Positions 57,956-63,937 of a DNA stretch of 64,000 bases are shown here, piece after piece; position 1 is the first letter of the stretch, and the number at the start of each line of letters is the position of its first letter. The translations under genes and the position numbers were made by a program. The stretch is taken from positions 33,250 through 97,249 of the forward strand of contig NZ_JBIGIA010000019.1 in assembly GCF_043555975.1 (NCBI RefSeq), in the 5' to 3' direction. The DNA is from Pelomonas nitida (GTDB taxonomy: Bacteria > Pseudomonadota > Gammaproteobacteria > Burkholderiales > Burkholderiaceae_C). The notes under the pieces were generated by a model, which saw only the letters and a list, made by a program, of their open reading frames with translations, had not been told where the DNA came from and searched no databases.

Positions 57956-58594
57956 ATGTCGTCTTTCAATGCCCTCGAAGAATGGCTTGCAATTAACCTT
58001 CCCGAGGTACTCTCGGATCTGAATCCGGGCGCTACTGAGGATGAATTACGCACTTTCGCAGCTGCGTTAAATGTGACGTTGCCGGCTGGGTTCCTTGAGC
58101 TATATCGATGGCACAACGGTCAGAAAATGAAAATTCATACTGGTCCGTGGTATGGGCTGATATTCATGCCGTTAAGTCGGGTCCTATCGGAGTGGCTGTC
58201 TTGGGAGGATGTTATTCGCCAGTCAAGCCCAGAGTCACTCGCCTCCCTAAACAATAGTTCTACGTCCGTTCCACTGGGTTTTGTCCGCTGTTTATATGCT
58301 AACAATCGATGGATTCCTTTCGCACATGATGGGGCGGGCAATCACATAGGCCTGGATCTTGATCCAGATGAAAAAGGTACTTTCGGTCAAGTCATCAATT
58401 TCGGGCGCGACGAAGAAAGAAAGATTGCGATCGCACCAAGCGTTGGCGCATTTGTTGATTGGATGGTTGAGGAATTGAGAGCCGGCAACTTCAATATCAA
58501 GACCGAAAGTGATGGTGGTCGCAGTTTCAATACGCTGCGGCCAGAGAAATATCATTTCTTGGATTCGCTCGCGGTCATGTTTCGTGATTACTAA
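57956..58594 (+). CDS. SMI1/KNR4 (SUKH-1) family protein, immunity-type
   Basis: 212 residues from ATG 57956, with TTAGGA just upstream. The SUKH core shows ATEDELRTFAAALNVTLPAGFLELYRWHNGQ, WYGLIFMPLSRVLSEW, and RWIPFAHDGAGNHIGLDLDP, all diagnostic of SMI1/KNR4. In bacteria these proteins often neutralise polymorphic or contact-dependent toxins, but no toxin gene is in the window. The stop TAA lies inside the 5' core of a predicted attC site. Codon use is less GC-rich than in flanking genes, a sign of transfer. Confidence 0.88.
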   Translation: MSSFNALEEWLAINLPEVLSDLNPGATEDELRTFAAALNVTLPAGFLELYRWHNGQKMKIHTGPWYGLIFMPLSRVLSEWLSWEDVIRQSSPESLASLNNSSTSVPLGFVRCLYANNRWIPFAHDGAGNHIGLDLDPDEKGTFGQVINFGRDEERKIAIAPSVGAFVDWMVEELRAGNFNIKTESDGGRSFNTLRPEKYHFLDSLAVMFRDY

Positions 58595-58734
58595 CATGGC
58601 GCTCAACCTCGCTCCCTTTGGTCGCTGGACGCCTGTGCTCACTCGAAGCCCGAATGTATGGCAATCTTTTCCTCTCCGCCGCCACCGAAAGATCGCTTGG
58701 CAAACGGGGCGTCCATGTATGGGGTGAGTTATAC
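58589..58734 (+). other. Predicted attC site A (after SMI1/KNR4 gene)
   Basis: 5' core TACTAAC (58589-58595), five-base spacer, then GCTCAACCTCG as the inner box; 3' core GTTATAC (58728-58734). TGGACGCC (58626-58633) and GGCGTCCA (58708-58715) pair perfectly over 8 bp. The core contains the cassette gene's stop codon, as is common. The 3' core fits GTTRRRY only in GTTA. Confidence 0.5.
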
Positions 58735-58945
58735 GAACGCCAGCTTTTTCGCAAACAATCCATTGGGATGAGTGCGCGAATACCAGCGGCTGGGCTGACG
58801 AAATTTGTTGGGCTTCACTTCATTCAGCCCAACCTACCGAGCTGCATCGAGTTTGGAAAGGATATTGATCTATGGCACGCTTTGACTGCGCCAGATTGAT
58901 TTCATCACCGCCGCTTAACATTTAATTTTGTCGACGCGTTGTGTT
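58595..58945. other. Gene-free stretch: attC A and ORF-less repeat segment
   Basis: 351 bp with no supported gene. The left part is the attC A stem; the right part (58735-58942) is an ORF-less segment containing repeat copy 1 and ending in GTTATGT right at the next start codon. A 93-codon open frame through it is not credible because it runs across the hairpin repeat. Confidence 0.55.
58760..58841. repeat. Hairpin repeat, copy 1
   Basis: 82 bp, 79 of 82 identical to copy 2 (59621-59702). Contains TTGGGCT ... AGCCCAA as a 7-bp stem. The homology extends weakly upstream to GAGTTATAC, where copy 2 has GAGTTATGC. The end, GCCCAACCTACCGAG, has the form of an attC 5' core. Confidence 0.85.
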
Positions 58946-58949
58946 ATGT
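58827..58949 (+). other. Possible degenerate attC site B
   Basis: GCCCAAC (58827-58833) could be the 5' core and GTTATGT (58943-58949, overlapping the next ATG) the 3' core. Inner arms are not clear, so the call rests on core sequence, size and position before a cassette-like gene. Confidence 0.3.
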
Positions 58950-59539
58950 CTTACGTGTGTGCCATACTTCGTGGAGTCACCTGTATATTGTTTCTTGGAT
59001 GCTGCTTTTCGGCTCATTGTGCTGATCTGGATTCGTACATTCTCAAGCAGGGGCACATGTCATGTCCCGACGAAATGGATGTTGTAAACATCGCTTCAGC
59101 CAGGGGTGATGAGGAACTTCAGCCTCTGCTACTAAGGAAAATCTTGGTCGGCGCATGTACGGGCGCATCAATGCCAATGACAAAGATCGTATCGCTTGTG
59201 AAGAAAGAAACATCGAATGGTGGCGCATACTACTGTTTCAATACTGTTGATCTTGATGGTTTTGTGAATGACAAGACGCAATGTGCGCCTACCATATTTG
59301 TGACCACGATTAAGCAAGACCTTGCCCAGAGAAAGGGGGATTTCGAAATTCGGGGGGAAGGTCCATTTGCAGTCAGGGCAAGATGCTGGGAGGGCGGTGA
59401 AGTTCTCTTGCTAAAAAGAGATGGTGTTTGGTGGCGCACTGCGTCGATCATTCCGGATGAAGTTCCAGAGGTAAAATTCACTTGGTCCGGCATCGATCAA
59501 GCTGTCCGAGCTGGCTGCCGTGGGGATGATCTCCGCTGA
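58946..59539 (+). CDS. Exported hypothetical protein (cassette-like gene)
   Basis: 197 residues from ATG 58946, no Shine-Dalgarno. A signal peptide (ILRGVTCILFLGCCFSAHCA, cleavage near residue 26) suggests a periplasmic protein. The mature part has Cys in HMSCPDEMDVV, VGACTGAS, YYCFNTVDLD, TQCAP and ARCWEGG, so several disulfides are possible. Final part EGPFAVRARCWEGGEVLLLKRDGVWWRT. No family recognised. A+T-rich codon use, unlike the flanks of the array. Confidence 0.75.
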   Translation: MSYVCAILRGVTCILFLGCCFSAHCADLDSYILKQGHMSCPDEMDVVNIASARGDEELQPLLLRKILVGACTGASMPMTKIVSLVKKETSNGGAYYCFNTVDLDGFVNDKTQCAPTIFVTTIKQDLAQRKGDFEIRGEGPFAVRARCWEGGEVLLLKRDGVWWRTASIIPDEVPEVKFTWSGIDQAVRAGCRGDDLR

Positions 59540-59620
59540 GGTCGCTTGTGTGATTAGCATGCGGGTTGAGCTCGGCAGGCTGGGATGAGTTATGCGGCCG
59601 CTAGCGTTTTTGCAAAAAAA

Positions 59621-59702
59621 CCATTGGGATGAGTGCGCGAATACCAGCAGCTGGGCTGACGAAATTTGTTGGGCTTCACTTCGTGCAGCCCAACCTACCG
59701 AG
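59621..59702. repeat. Hairpin repeat, copy 2
   Basis: 82 bp, differs from copy 1 at three positions. It follows GTTGAGC (59565-59571) and GAGTTATGC, and its final GCCCAAC is the 5' core of predicted attC D. The segment has no gene. Confidence 0.85.
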
Positions 59703-59780
59703 TTTGGCCGTTTTTTGAAGCGAACCACTGGGCACTGGTGATGTGCTTGTTGATCTCAAACGGCTTGTCTCGGGTTGAGC
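59688..59780 (+). other. Predicted attC site D
   Basis: 5' core GCCCAAC (59688-59694) and 3' core GTTGAGC (59774-59780) are complementary at 6 of 7 positions. Next to them, CCGAG pairs with CTCGG and GCCGTTT with AAACGGC, leaving a few unpaired bases on one side as in real attC stems. Size 93 bp is within the attC range. A cassette-like gene starts 25 bp after the 3' core. Confidence 0.65.
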
Positions 59781-59804
59781 CTTTCTAAAATTCACCGTCT
59801 CCCC

Positions 59805-60356
59805 ATGCCATTGCTTTTCCGTTCCAATGCGTCTCGATACGAAAAAATATACACGTCGACACTTGTTGGGTTGTGTGGCTTGGTTGTTTTTGGCACCTCA
59901 AACCACTTTGTTGCAGAGCCGGCGGTGGAGTCTGTGGCTGGATATTTGGCCATCCCTGTCGCCATCGCGTTGTTTATTCCATTTTTCAGGGATCGGCATC
60001 CGGCAAATAAGATCCCGTCCCTTGGCATCATTCGTCGCGCGCTCATGTATATCTTGATGTTTGGGATGATGTGCGGGTTTGTGTGGGTTGGTTTGACCCT
60101 CGGCGGGCCAGCCGCTTTTACTCAACTGTTTGGCCAAGAACGAGTTGAGGAATTGACTGTCGTCCGGAAGAGTGATGGTGGTTGGAGTGCGCGCCGCTGC
60201 AGCTATTCGGTGGAAGTCGAGGGGCGCGCCATTCCCTCGCCGCGAAGAATTTGCGTGGAAAAAGAAGTTTGGGAGCACATCGCTCGTGGCGATAAATTGA
60301 TGGCTAGGCAGAAATATTCGTTGCTGGGTAGCATGACCTACGAGTTGTATCGTTAA
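59805..60356 (+). CDS. Membrane protein of unknown function (cassette-like gene)
   Basis: 183 residues from ATG 59805, without a clear ribosome site. Three membrane segments (LVGLCGLVVFGTSNHF, VAGYLAIPVAIALFIPFF, ALMYILMFGMMCGFVWVGL), then a soluble C-terminal region with a Cys pair (RRCSYSVEVEGRAIPSPRRICVEKEVW). That region resembles short extracytoplasmic domains of small integral proteins. No family recognised. It follows the attC D core closely. Confidence 0.72.
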   Translation: MPLLFRSNASRYEKIYTSTLVGLCGLVVFGTSNHFVAEPAVESVAGYLAIPVAIALFIPFFRDRHPANKIPSLGIIRRALMYILMFGMMCGFVWVGLTLGGPAAFTQLFGQERVEELTVVRKSDGGWSARRCSYSVEVEGRAIPSPRRICVEKEVWEHIARGDKLMARQKYSLLGSMTYELYR

Positions 60357-60639
60357 GTGGAACGGATGGCACCGCATGGTGGCGAATGTTTGCAACTTCA
60401 GGCTGCGCAAATCGAGCCTCGGCTCTTTCGAGGTTGCGACATCAAAACAGCAGAAATGCTCTGAAAACGTGCTCGCGGCACGTGGTCGTTGCTGTGGCGG
60501 TGGACCAGGTGTGGCGCACAGTGTCTGTGCTCCGTCAGGTGAATATTTCCTTCCGCATGCGGTGTGATACTTCGCCCATCCCAGCGGGATGGCTGCTTTT
60601 CAGGCTGGATAAATAATCAATGCATCGGGAGGGTATTTA
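60357..60639. other. Gene-free stretch with small hairpins
   Basis: 283 bp with no supported gene. CCGCATGCGG (60553-60562) is a palindrome, and CCATCCC/GGGATGG (60576-60592, loop AGC) is a perfect 7-bp hairpin followed by CTGCTTTT, a possible weak terminator. No attC core pair is evident, so the genes on either side may belong to one cassette or the site has decayed. CGGGAGG at about 60627 is the ribosome site of the next gene. Confidence 0.5.
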
Positions 60640-60996
60640 ATGGGGCTGAATAAAATATTTTTCGCGCTGTTGATTGTTGGGAGTGTGTGGTTTGTTGGCG
60701 ATCGATTAATGAATCGAGTGGCTCCTGTTCTGCAGGGGCATGAAGCTTATATAGGTAGGTGGGTGGCAAAGGGGGTTGAGTTGAAGGTCAATCCCCATGG
60801 GGTGATGTCTTTTTCTCGAGAGGCGACGCCCCAGCGTCTGGCTGAATGGTTTGTCAATGTGCCTATTTTGCGAATCAACGATCATGAGATTCAGGGGCGT
60901 GTGAACGATGTTCGCATTGAAGTGGTTGAGTCGCCGCACAAGGTGGGGGCTGAGTGGAGAATGAAATTAAATGATGTGGAATTGGTTAAAAATTGA
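60640..60996 (+). CDS. Exported or anchored hypothetical protein (cassette-like gene)
   Basis: 118 residues from ATG 60640 with a good GGGAGG site. An N-terminal hydrophobic segment (FFALLIVGSVWFVGDRL) is either a signal anchor or an uncleaved signal. The rest is a small soluble domain (YIGRWVAKGVELKVNPHGVMSFSRE, EWRMKLNDVELVKN), beta-rich by pattern. Unknown family. The coding region is A+T-rich. Confidence 0.72.
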   Translation: MGLNKIFFALLIVGSVWFVGDRLMNRVAPVLQGHEAYIGRWVAKGVELKVNPHGVMSFSREATPQRLAEWFVNVPILRINDHEIQGRVNDVRIEVVESPHKVGAEWRMKLNDVELVKN

Positions 60997-61140
60997 ATGA
61001 CCTGAGGGCTTCTTGTTTTTCGAGGCTCGTCTTTGTGTGTTGCTCGATTGAACCAGTGGGTCTTGGCGGCCTTGTTGTTATTTGTTGATTTTGGTGGGGC
61101 GGTTCTTTGTGAGGGCTCAAGATTTGTGGGGTGGGATTAA

Positions 61141-61289
61141 ATCTGCCGCCAACGATTGCATGGCCTGAATCGCAGCATTAGCTCGGCAGGCTAGGGGAAT
61201 GCCAGCAGCTGGGCTGACGAAATTTGTTGGGCTTCACTTCGTTTGGCCCAACCTACCGAGCTGCGGCAGATAAACGCTGACTGTTAGGC
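61141..61289 (+). other. Predicted attC site F
   Basis: 3' core GTTAGGC (61283-61289) matches GTTRRRY exactly and lies 12 bases before the next ATG. ATCTGCCGC (61141-61149) and GCGGCAGAT (61263-61271) pair perfectly over 9 bp. The stem apex carries repeat copy 3. A clear RYYYAAC upstream of the left arm is missing; GCCCAAC at about 61246 is an alternative 5' core for a shorter stem. Confidence 0.5.
61199..61260. repeat. Hairpin repeat, copy 3 (partial)
   Basis: 62 bp that match the last three quarters of copies 1 and 2 from ACCAGC on (ATGCCAGCAGCTGGGCTGACG ...). It lacks the first 20 bp. The hairpin loop has changed (TTCGTTTGG) but TTGGGC ... GCCCAA still pairs. It ends GCCCAACCTACCGAG like the others. 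Confidence 0.8.
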
Positions 61290-61301
61290 GGCTTGAGAGC
61301 C

Positions 61302-61739
61302 ATGTTTCCATTACCGCAACTGATTGAACCGCTTTTCGTGAATGCCGGCTGGAAGCCAGGGTCCGAGGAAGTCGACGAATCGAATTTGATGTCGGCTCAA
61401 CGCATAGTGACGGAGATCCTCAAGCACTTCGGTGGGCTGCGGGTCGGGCAAAGTGGCGCGGGCACGGAGCAGGTGGCAAGCGATGTCAGCTTCTATTCGT
61501 CGCATCGACCGGAGGTCAGCGCGCTTGTTTTGCCCTGGAAGCCGCAAGTCGGTGAATGCGCAGCCTTTGGCACAGCACACAACGATCACATGATTCTGTT
61601 TGTCAATGACACGGGCACATACTTTGTCTTCACCGATCCCGACGAACGCCTGTACCAGTTGCATGGGTCGTTCGGCGAAGCCATGCAAACGCTGCTCTGG
61701 GGCTATAGCTATGGAGTTCCTCTTTCACGAGTCGCCTAA
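61302..61739 (+). CDS. SUKH-3 family protein, immunity-type (cassette gene)
   Basis: 145 residues from ATG 61302. AGWKPGSEEVDESNLMSAQRIVTEILKHFGGLRVG is the SUKH-3 pattern (GWxPGR-like start and LxxFGGL block), and CAAFGTAHNDHMILFVNDTGTYFVF fits the later strands. Such proteins are usually immunity proteins against polymorphic toxins. Cores GTTAGGC just upstream and GCCTAAC at the stop flank it, so the segment has full cassette geometry. No toxin is in the window. Confidence 0.8.
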   Translation: MFPLPQLIEPLFVNAGWKPGSEEVDESNLMSAQRIVTEILKHFGGLRVGQSGAGTEQVASDVSFYSSHRPEVSALVLPWKPQVGECAAFGTAHNDHMILFVNDTGTYFVFTDPDERLYQLHGSFGEAMQTLLWGYSYGVPLSRVA

Positions 61740-61800
61740 CCGCTTCGTCAAGGGGGCCGGCCTGTGGCCAGCCCCTTACGTCAAACGTCAAACGTTGAGC
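61734..61800 (+). other. Predicted attC site G (best-formed)
   Basis: 5' core GCCTAAC (61734-61740) and 3' core GTTGAGC (61794-61800) both fit RYYYAAC/GTTRRRY. Inner arms GTCAAGGGG and CCCCTTACGTC pair with an unpaired base or two in one strand, as in genuine attC sites. GGCCGGCC/GGCC form the apex. The TAA stop of the SUKH-3 gene lies within the 5' core, and the next gene starts 4 bases after the 3' core. Confidence 0.75.
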
Positions 61801-61803
61801 GTC

Positions 61804-62097
61804 ATGGAACCGCATGTGCTCTTAGGCTACGTCGCTATCTCTCTGCTCGCGCTGTTTTGGGTCGGGACATTCCTCAGTTGGTGCTTCGCCGCCTACTACA
61901 TGATCAAGACCATTCGCCGCCTTCATCCCGAGCGCCGGTGGGGGCAGTACCTTCCTTTTTCCCTCTTCATGCCGTCATTCTTCACCAGTGAAGGCAACGT
62001 ATATCGGGCCAAACTTCTTCGTGCGCTTGGTCTGTTTTGTTTCTTCGTTGGCGTCCAATGGGTCATTGTTCTTAGCGGACAGTTCGCTTCTCCATAG
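61804..62097 (+). CDS. Two-pass membrane protein (cassette gene)
   Basis: 97 residues from ATG 61804, four bases after an attC 3' core and without a Shine-Dalgarno. Two or three membrane segments (LLGYVAISLLALFWVGTFLSWCFAAYY and LRALGLFCFFVGVQWVIVL) flank a basic loop (IKTIRRLHPERRWGQ). Function unknown. Small membrane proteins like this are common in chromosomal integron cassettes. Confidence 0.72.
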   Translation: MEPHVLLGYVAISLLALFWVGTFLSWCFAAYYMIKTIRRLHPERRWGQYLPFSLFMPSFFTSEGNVYRAKLLRALGLFCFFVGVQWVIVLSGQFASP

Positions 62098-62204
62098 CAA
62101 TGCACAGCTCAATCGCGCTCTCCAAGCGGGCAGTCAGGCACTTGACGCCCAGCCTTTCTCTGCTGCGGACGGCTTTCGTCGTCCGCTGAGCGTTCACGTT
62201 ATGG
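62098..62204 (+). other. Possible degenerate attC site H
   Basis: GCTCAAT just after the preceding stop may be the 5' core and GTTATGG (62198-62204, overlapping the next ATG) the 3' core. GCGGACG and CGTCCGC form a perfect 7-bp apex hairpin around 62165-62186. The core match is poor, so this is a weak call based on position. Confidence 0.35.
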
Positions 62205-62590
62205 ATCAAGCTCGCAACGACATGAGGACTACTGAGGCCGCCGATATGCGGACTGGCGTCAAGCCCGTCGCAAGCAACGTGCTGCCTTGGTCGGCCGTCG
62301 CCGTGGTCTTGTTCGGCGCCATATGGTTTGGCTTGATGTCTTGCGGTGGCTATGCCTGGCACAAAACAATGTTTTATGGTGTCGCTTTTGCCGTAGTCGG
62401 GGCTGCGCTCTTGCTGCCAAGCAATTCGCTAAATTCACTCCGCCGCAAGGCTGTTTTCTTTTGCGCTTTAGTCTGCGGGTACTACGTCGTCGAGGCGGCG
62501 GCAGCTCCGTTTTATCTAAGCCTGCCTGGTTCGGCCACTGAATACTTCGGGCTGTTCCGTATTTCACTGGAGCGTGGACCGTGCGGTTGA
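62201..62590 (+). CDS. Membrane protein of unknown function (cassette gene)
   Basis: 129 residues from ATG 62201. A polar start (about 1-25) precedes three membrane segments (WSAVAVVLFGAIWFGLM, MFYGVAFAVVGAALLL, AVFFCALVCGYYVVEAAAAPFY). The C-terminus is short. No family recognised. The stop lies right before the predicted attC I. Confidence 0.7.
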   Translation: MDQARNDMRTTEAADMRTGVKPVASNVLPWSAVAVVLFGAIWFGLMSCGGYAWHKTMFYGVAFAVVGAALLLPSNSLNSLRRKAVFFCALVCGYYVVEAAAAPFYLSLPGSATEYFGLFRISLERGPCG

Positions 62591-62660
62591 TCCATAACCC
62601 GTCATTGCAGCCGCCCCTGTCCAGCTGCGCTGGACGGTCGGCTGAATTCCAACGTTGAAC
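62591..62660 (+). other. Predicted attC site I, end of array
   Basis: 5' core region CCATAAC (62592-62598) and 3' core GTTGAAC (62654-62660, fits GTTRRRY). ATTGCAGCCG and CGGCTGAAT pair with a single bulged G, the extrahelical-base hallmark of attC. GTCCAGC/GCTGGAC form a perfect 7-bp apex. The 5' core fits the consensus less well. Confidence 0.7.
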
Positions 62661-62921
62661 GGCCGCTTCGGGGGGGAGGGGGGCGAGGTCGCCACAGGCG
62701 AAGACTGCCAAGGGTCGAATCAAGTCACTGCCCGCCACGCGTCGCAACGGTCAGGCCAACGGTCATCGGCTTGAGCTGAATGTCCTCGGGGCTGGCCGCC
62801 GGGTCTTCGACGGTCACGAGCCCCGGCCGCCCCCAATCCTCGCCCGTGCCGCCGCCGACTGCCCGGCCCGCTATCTTCTTTGCCTATCATGCGACCCGTT
62901 TTTTCAGCCTGGGAGCGCCAC
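62661..62921. other. Junction between array and chromosome
   Basis: 261 bp. Base composition returns to high GC. On the minus strand an open stretch read from about 62880 down to a TGA at about 62728 gives a protein-like end (EDWGRPGLVTVEDPAASPEDI ... ATRGGQ), preceded by an in-frame stop; it could be the remnant C-terminus of an interrupted gene, but it is short. GGGAG at 62911-62915 is the ribosome site of the next gene. Confidence 0.45.
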
Positions 62922-63734
62922 ATGGCCATGGATGTTGTTGACTTCGAGATCAAGGGTGCCGAGATGCAGTTTGTCGAGATCGAGCTCGATCCCGGCGAGG
63001 CGGCCATCGGCGAGGCGGGGTCGATGTTCTTCATGGACTCGGCCATCGGGATGGATGCCGTGTTCGGCGACGGCTCGCAGAACCAGGGCGGCTTCTTCGG
63101 CAAGCTGCTGGGCGCGGGCAAGCGGCTGCTGACCGGCGAGTCGCTGTTCACCACCGTCTACACCAACCACGGCACGGGCAAGCAGCGCGTCGCGTTCGCC
63201 GCGCCTTACCCGGGCAAGATCATCCCGATGGACCTGCGCCAGCTCGGCGGCACGTTGATCTGCCAGAAGGACGCCTTCCTGTGCGCGGCGCGTGGCGTGT
63301 CGCTGGGCATCGCCTTCCAGCAGAAGCTGGGTGTCGGCTTCTTCGGTGGTGAGGGCTTCATCATGGAGAAGCTGGACGGCGACGGCATGGCCTTCGTGCA
63401 TGCCGGCGGCACCATCGTGCGCCGCTCGCTGCAGCCCGGCCAGACGCTGATGGTGGACACCGGCTGCGTGGTGGCCTACACGCCCAACGTGAACTTCGAG
63501 ATCCAGTACGTCGGCAAGATCAAGACGGCGCTGTTCGGCGGCGAGGGCCTGTTCCTGGCCAAGCTGACAGGCCCCGGCGAGGTGTGGCTGCAGAGCCTGC
63601 CGTTCTCGCGCCTGGCCTCGCGCATCTTCGCGGCGGCGCCGCAGACGGGCGGCCACAAGGAAGAGGGCTCGGTGCTGGGCGGCTTTGCGGCCGGCGGCCT
63701 GCTCGGCGGCCTCCTGGGCGGCGATGACGAGTGA
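62922..63734 (+). CDS. TIGR00266/AIM24 family protein
   Basis: 270 residues from ATG 62922, with GGGAG six bases upstream. Family blocks: DFEIKGAEMQFVEIELDPGEAAIGEAGSMFFMD, GGGSLFT-like GESLFTTVYTN, PGKIIPMDL, FFGGEGFIMEKLDGDGMAFVHAGG, VDTGCVVAYTPNVNFEI and FFGGEGLFLAKLTGPGEVWLQSLPFSRLA. The fold is a double-stranded beta-helix; biochemical role is unknown. A Gly/Leu-rich tail (GGLLGGLLGGDDE) follows. Ordinary high-GC chromosomal gene, outside the cassette array. Confidence 0.93.
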   Translation: MAMDVVDFEIKGAEMQFVEIELDPGEAAIGEAGSMFFMDSAIGMDAVFGDGSQNQGGFFGKLLGAGKRLLTGESLFTTVYTNHGTGKQRVAFAAPYPGKIIPMDLRQLGGTLICQKDAFLCAARGVSLGIAFQQKLGVGFFGGEGFIMEKLDGDGMAFVHAGGTIVRRSLQPGQTLMVDTGCVVAYTPNVNFEIQYVGKIKTALFGGEGLFLAKLTGPGEVWLQSLPFSRLASRIFAAAPQTGGHKEEGSVLGGFAAGGLLGGLLGGDDE

Positions 63735-63769
63735 GCACCGAGGCGAGCCCCTGCGGGCTCGACGACGGC
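63729..63769. repeat. Tandem hairpin repeat, copy 1
   Basis: 41 bp starting GAGTGAGCACCGAGG; CGAGCCC/GGGCTCG forms a 7-bp stem with loop CTGC. Identical to the copy at 63812-63852 except one base. It starts inside the last codons of the TIGR00266 gene (stop at 63732-63734). Confidence 0.8.
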
Positions 63770-63811
63770 TCACGAGTGGCCGGAGCTCTGCGACGGCGCG
63801 CCCTGCAAGGG

Positions 63812-63852
63812 GAGTGAGCACCGAGGCGAGCCCCTGCGGGCTCGGCGACGGC
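63812..63852. repeat. Tandem hairpin repeat, copy 2
   Basis: 41 bp, one base different from copy 1 (GGCGACGG against GACGACGG). The same CGAGCCC/GGGCTCG stem. No T-run follows either copy, so neither is a plain terminator. Confidence 0.8.
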
Positions 63853-63937
63853 GCGGTCCGCAAGACGAGTGAGCCCGAGTTCGACACCAACCGCCGTAAG
63901 TGCCTGATCCGTATAGGCTGGCCCTTCGGAATTGCCA

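Larger units (their letters stand above)
60997..61301. other. Gene-free stretch with attC F and repeat copy 3
   Basis: 305 bp without a gene. The first 140 bp are G/T-rich and featureless. The rest holds predicted attC F (61141-61289) and the partial repeat at 61199-61260. TTAGCTCGGCAGGCT at about 61179-61193 is also found before repeat copy 2 (as TTGAGCTCGGCAGGCT). Confidence 0.6.

Noticed and set aside
57944..58734. Integrase or attI next to the first cassette
   Set aside because: No tyrosine recombinase is encoded on either strand near here, and the GTTAGGA core has no clear partner arm.
58618..58899. Open frame of 93 codons on the plus strand across the repeat
   Set aside because: It runs through the attC A stem and hairpin repeat copy 1 and lacks any protein-like pattern or ribosome site.
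60351..60357. GTTAAGT at the end of the 59805-60356 gene as an attC 3' core
   Set aside because: It overlaps the stop codon, where a 5' core (RYYYAAC) would be expected, and no partner arm was found.
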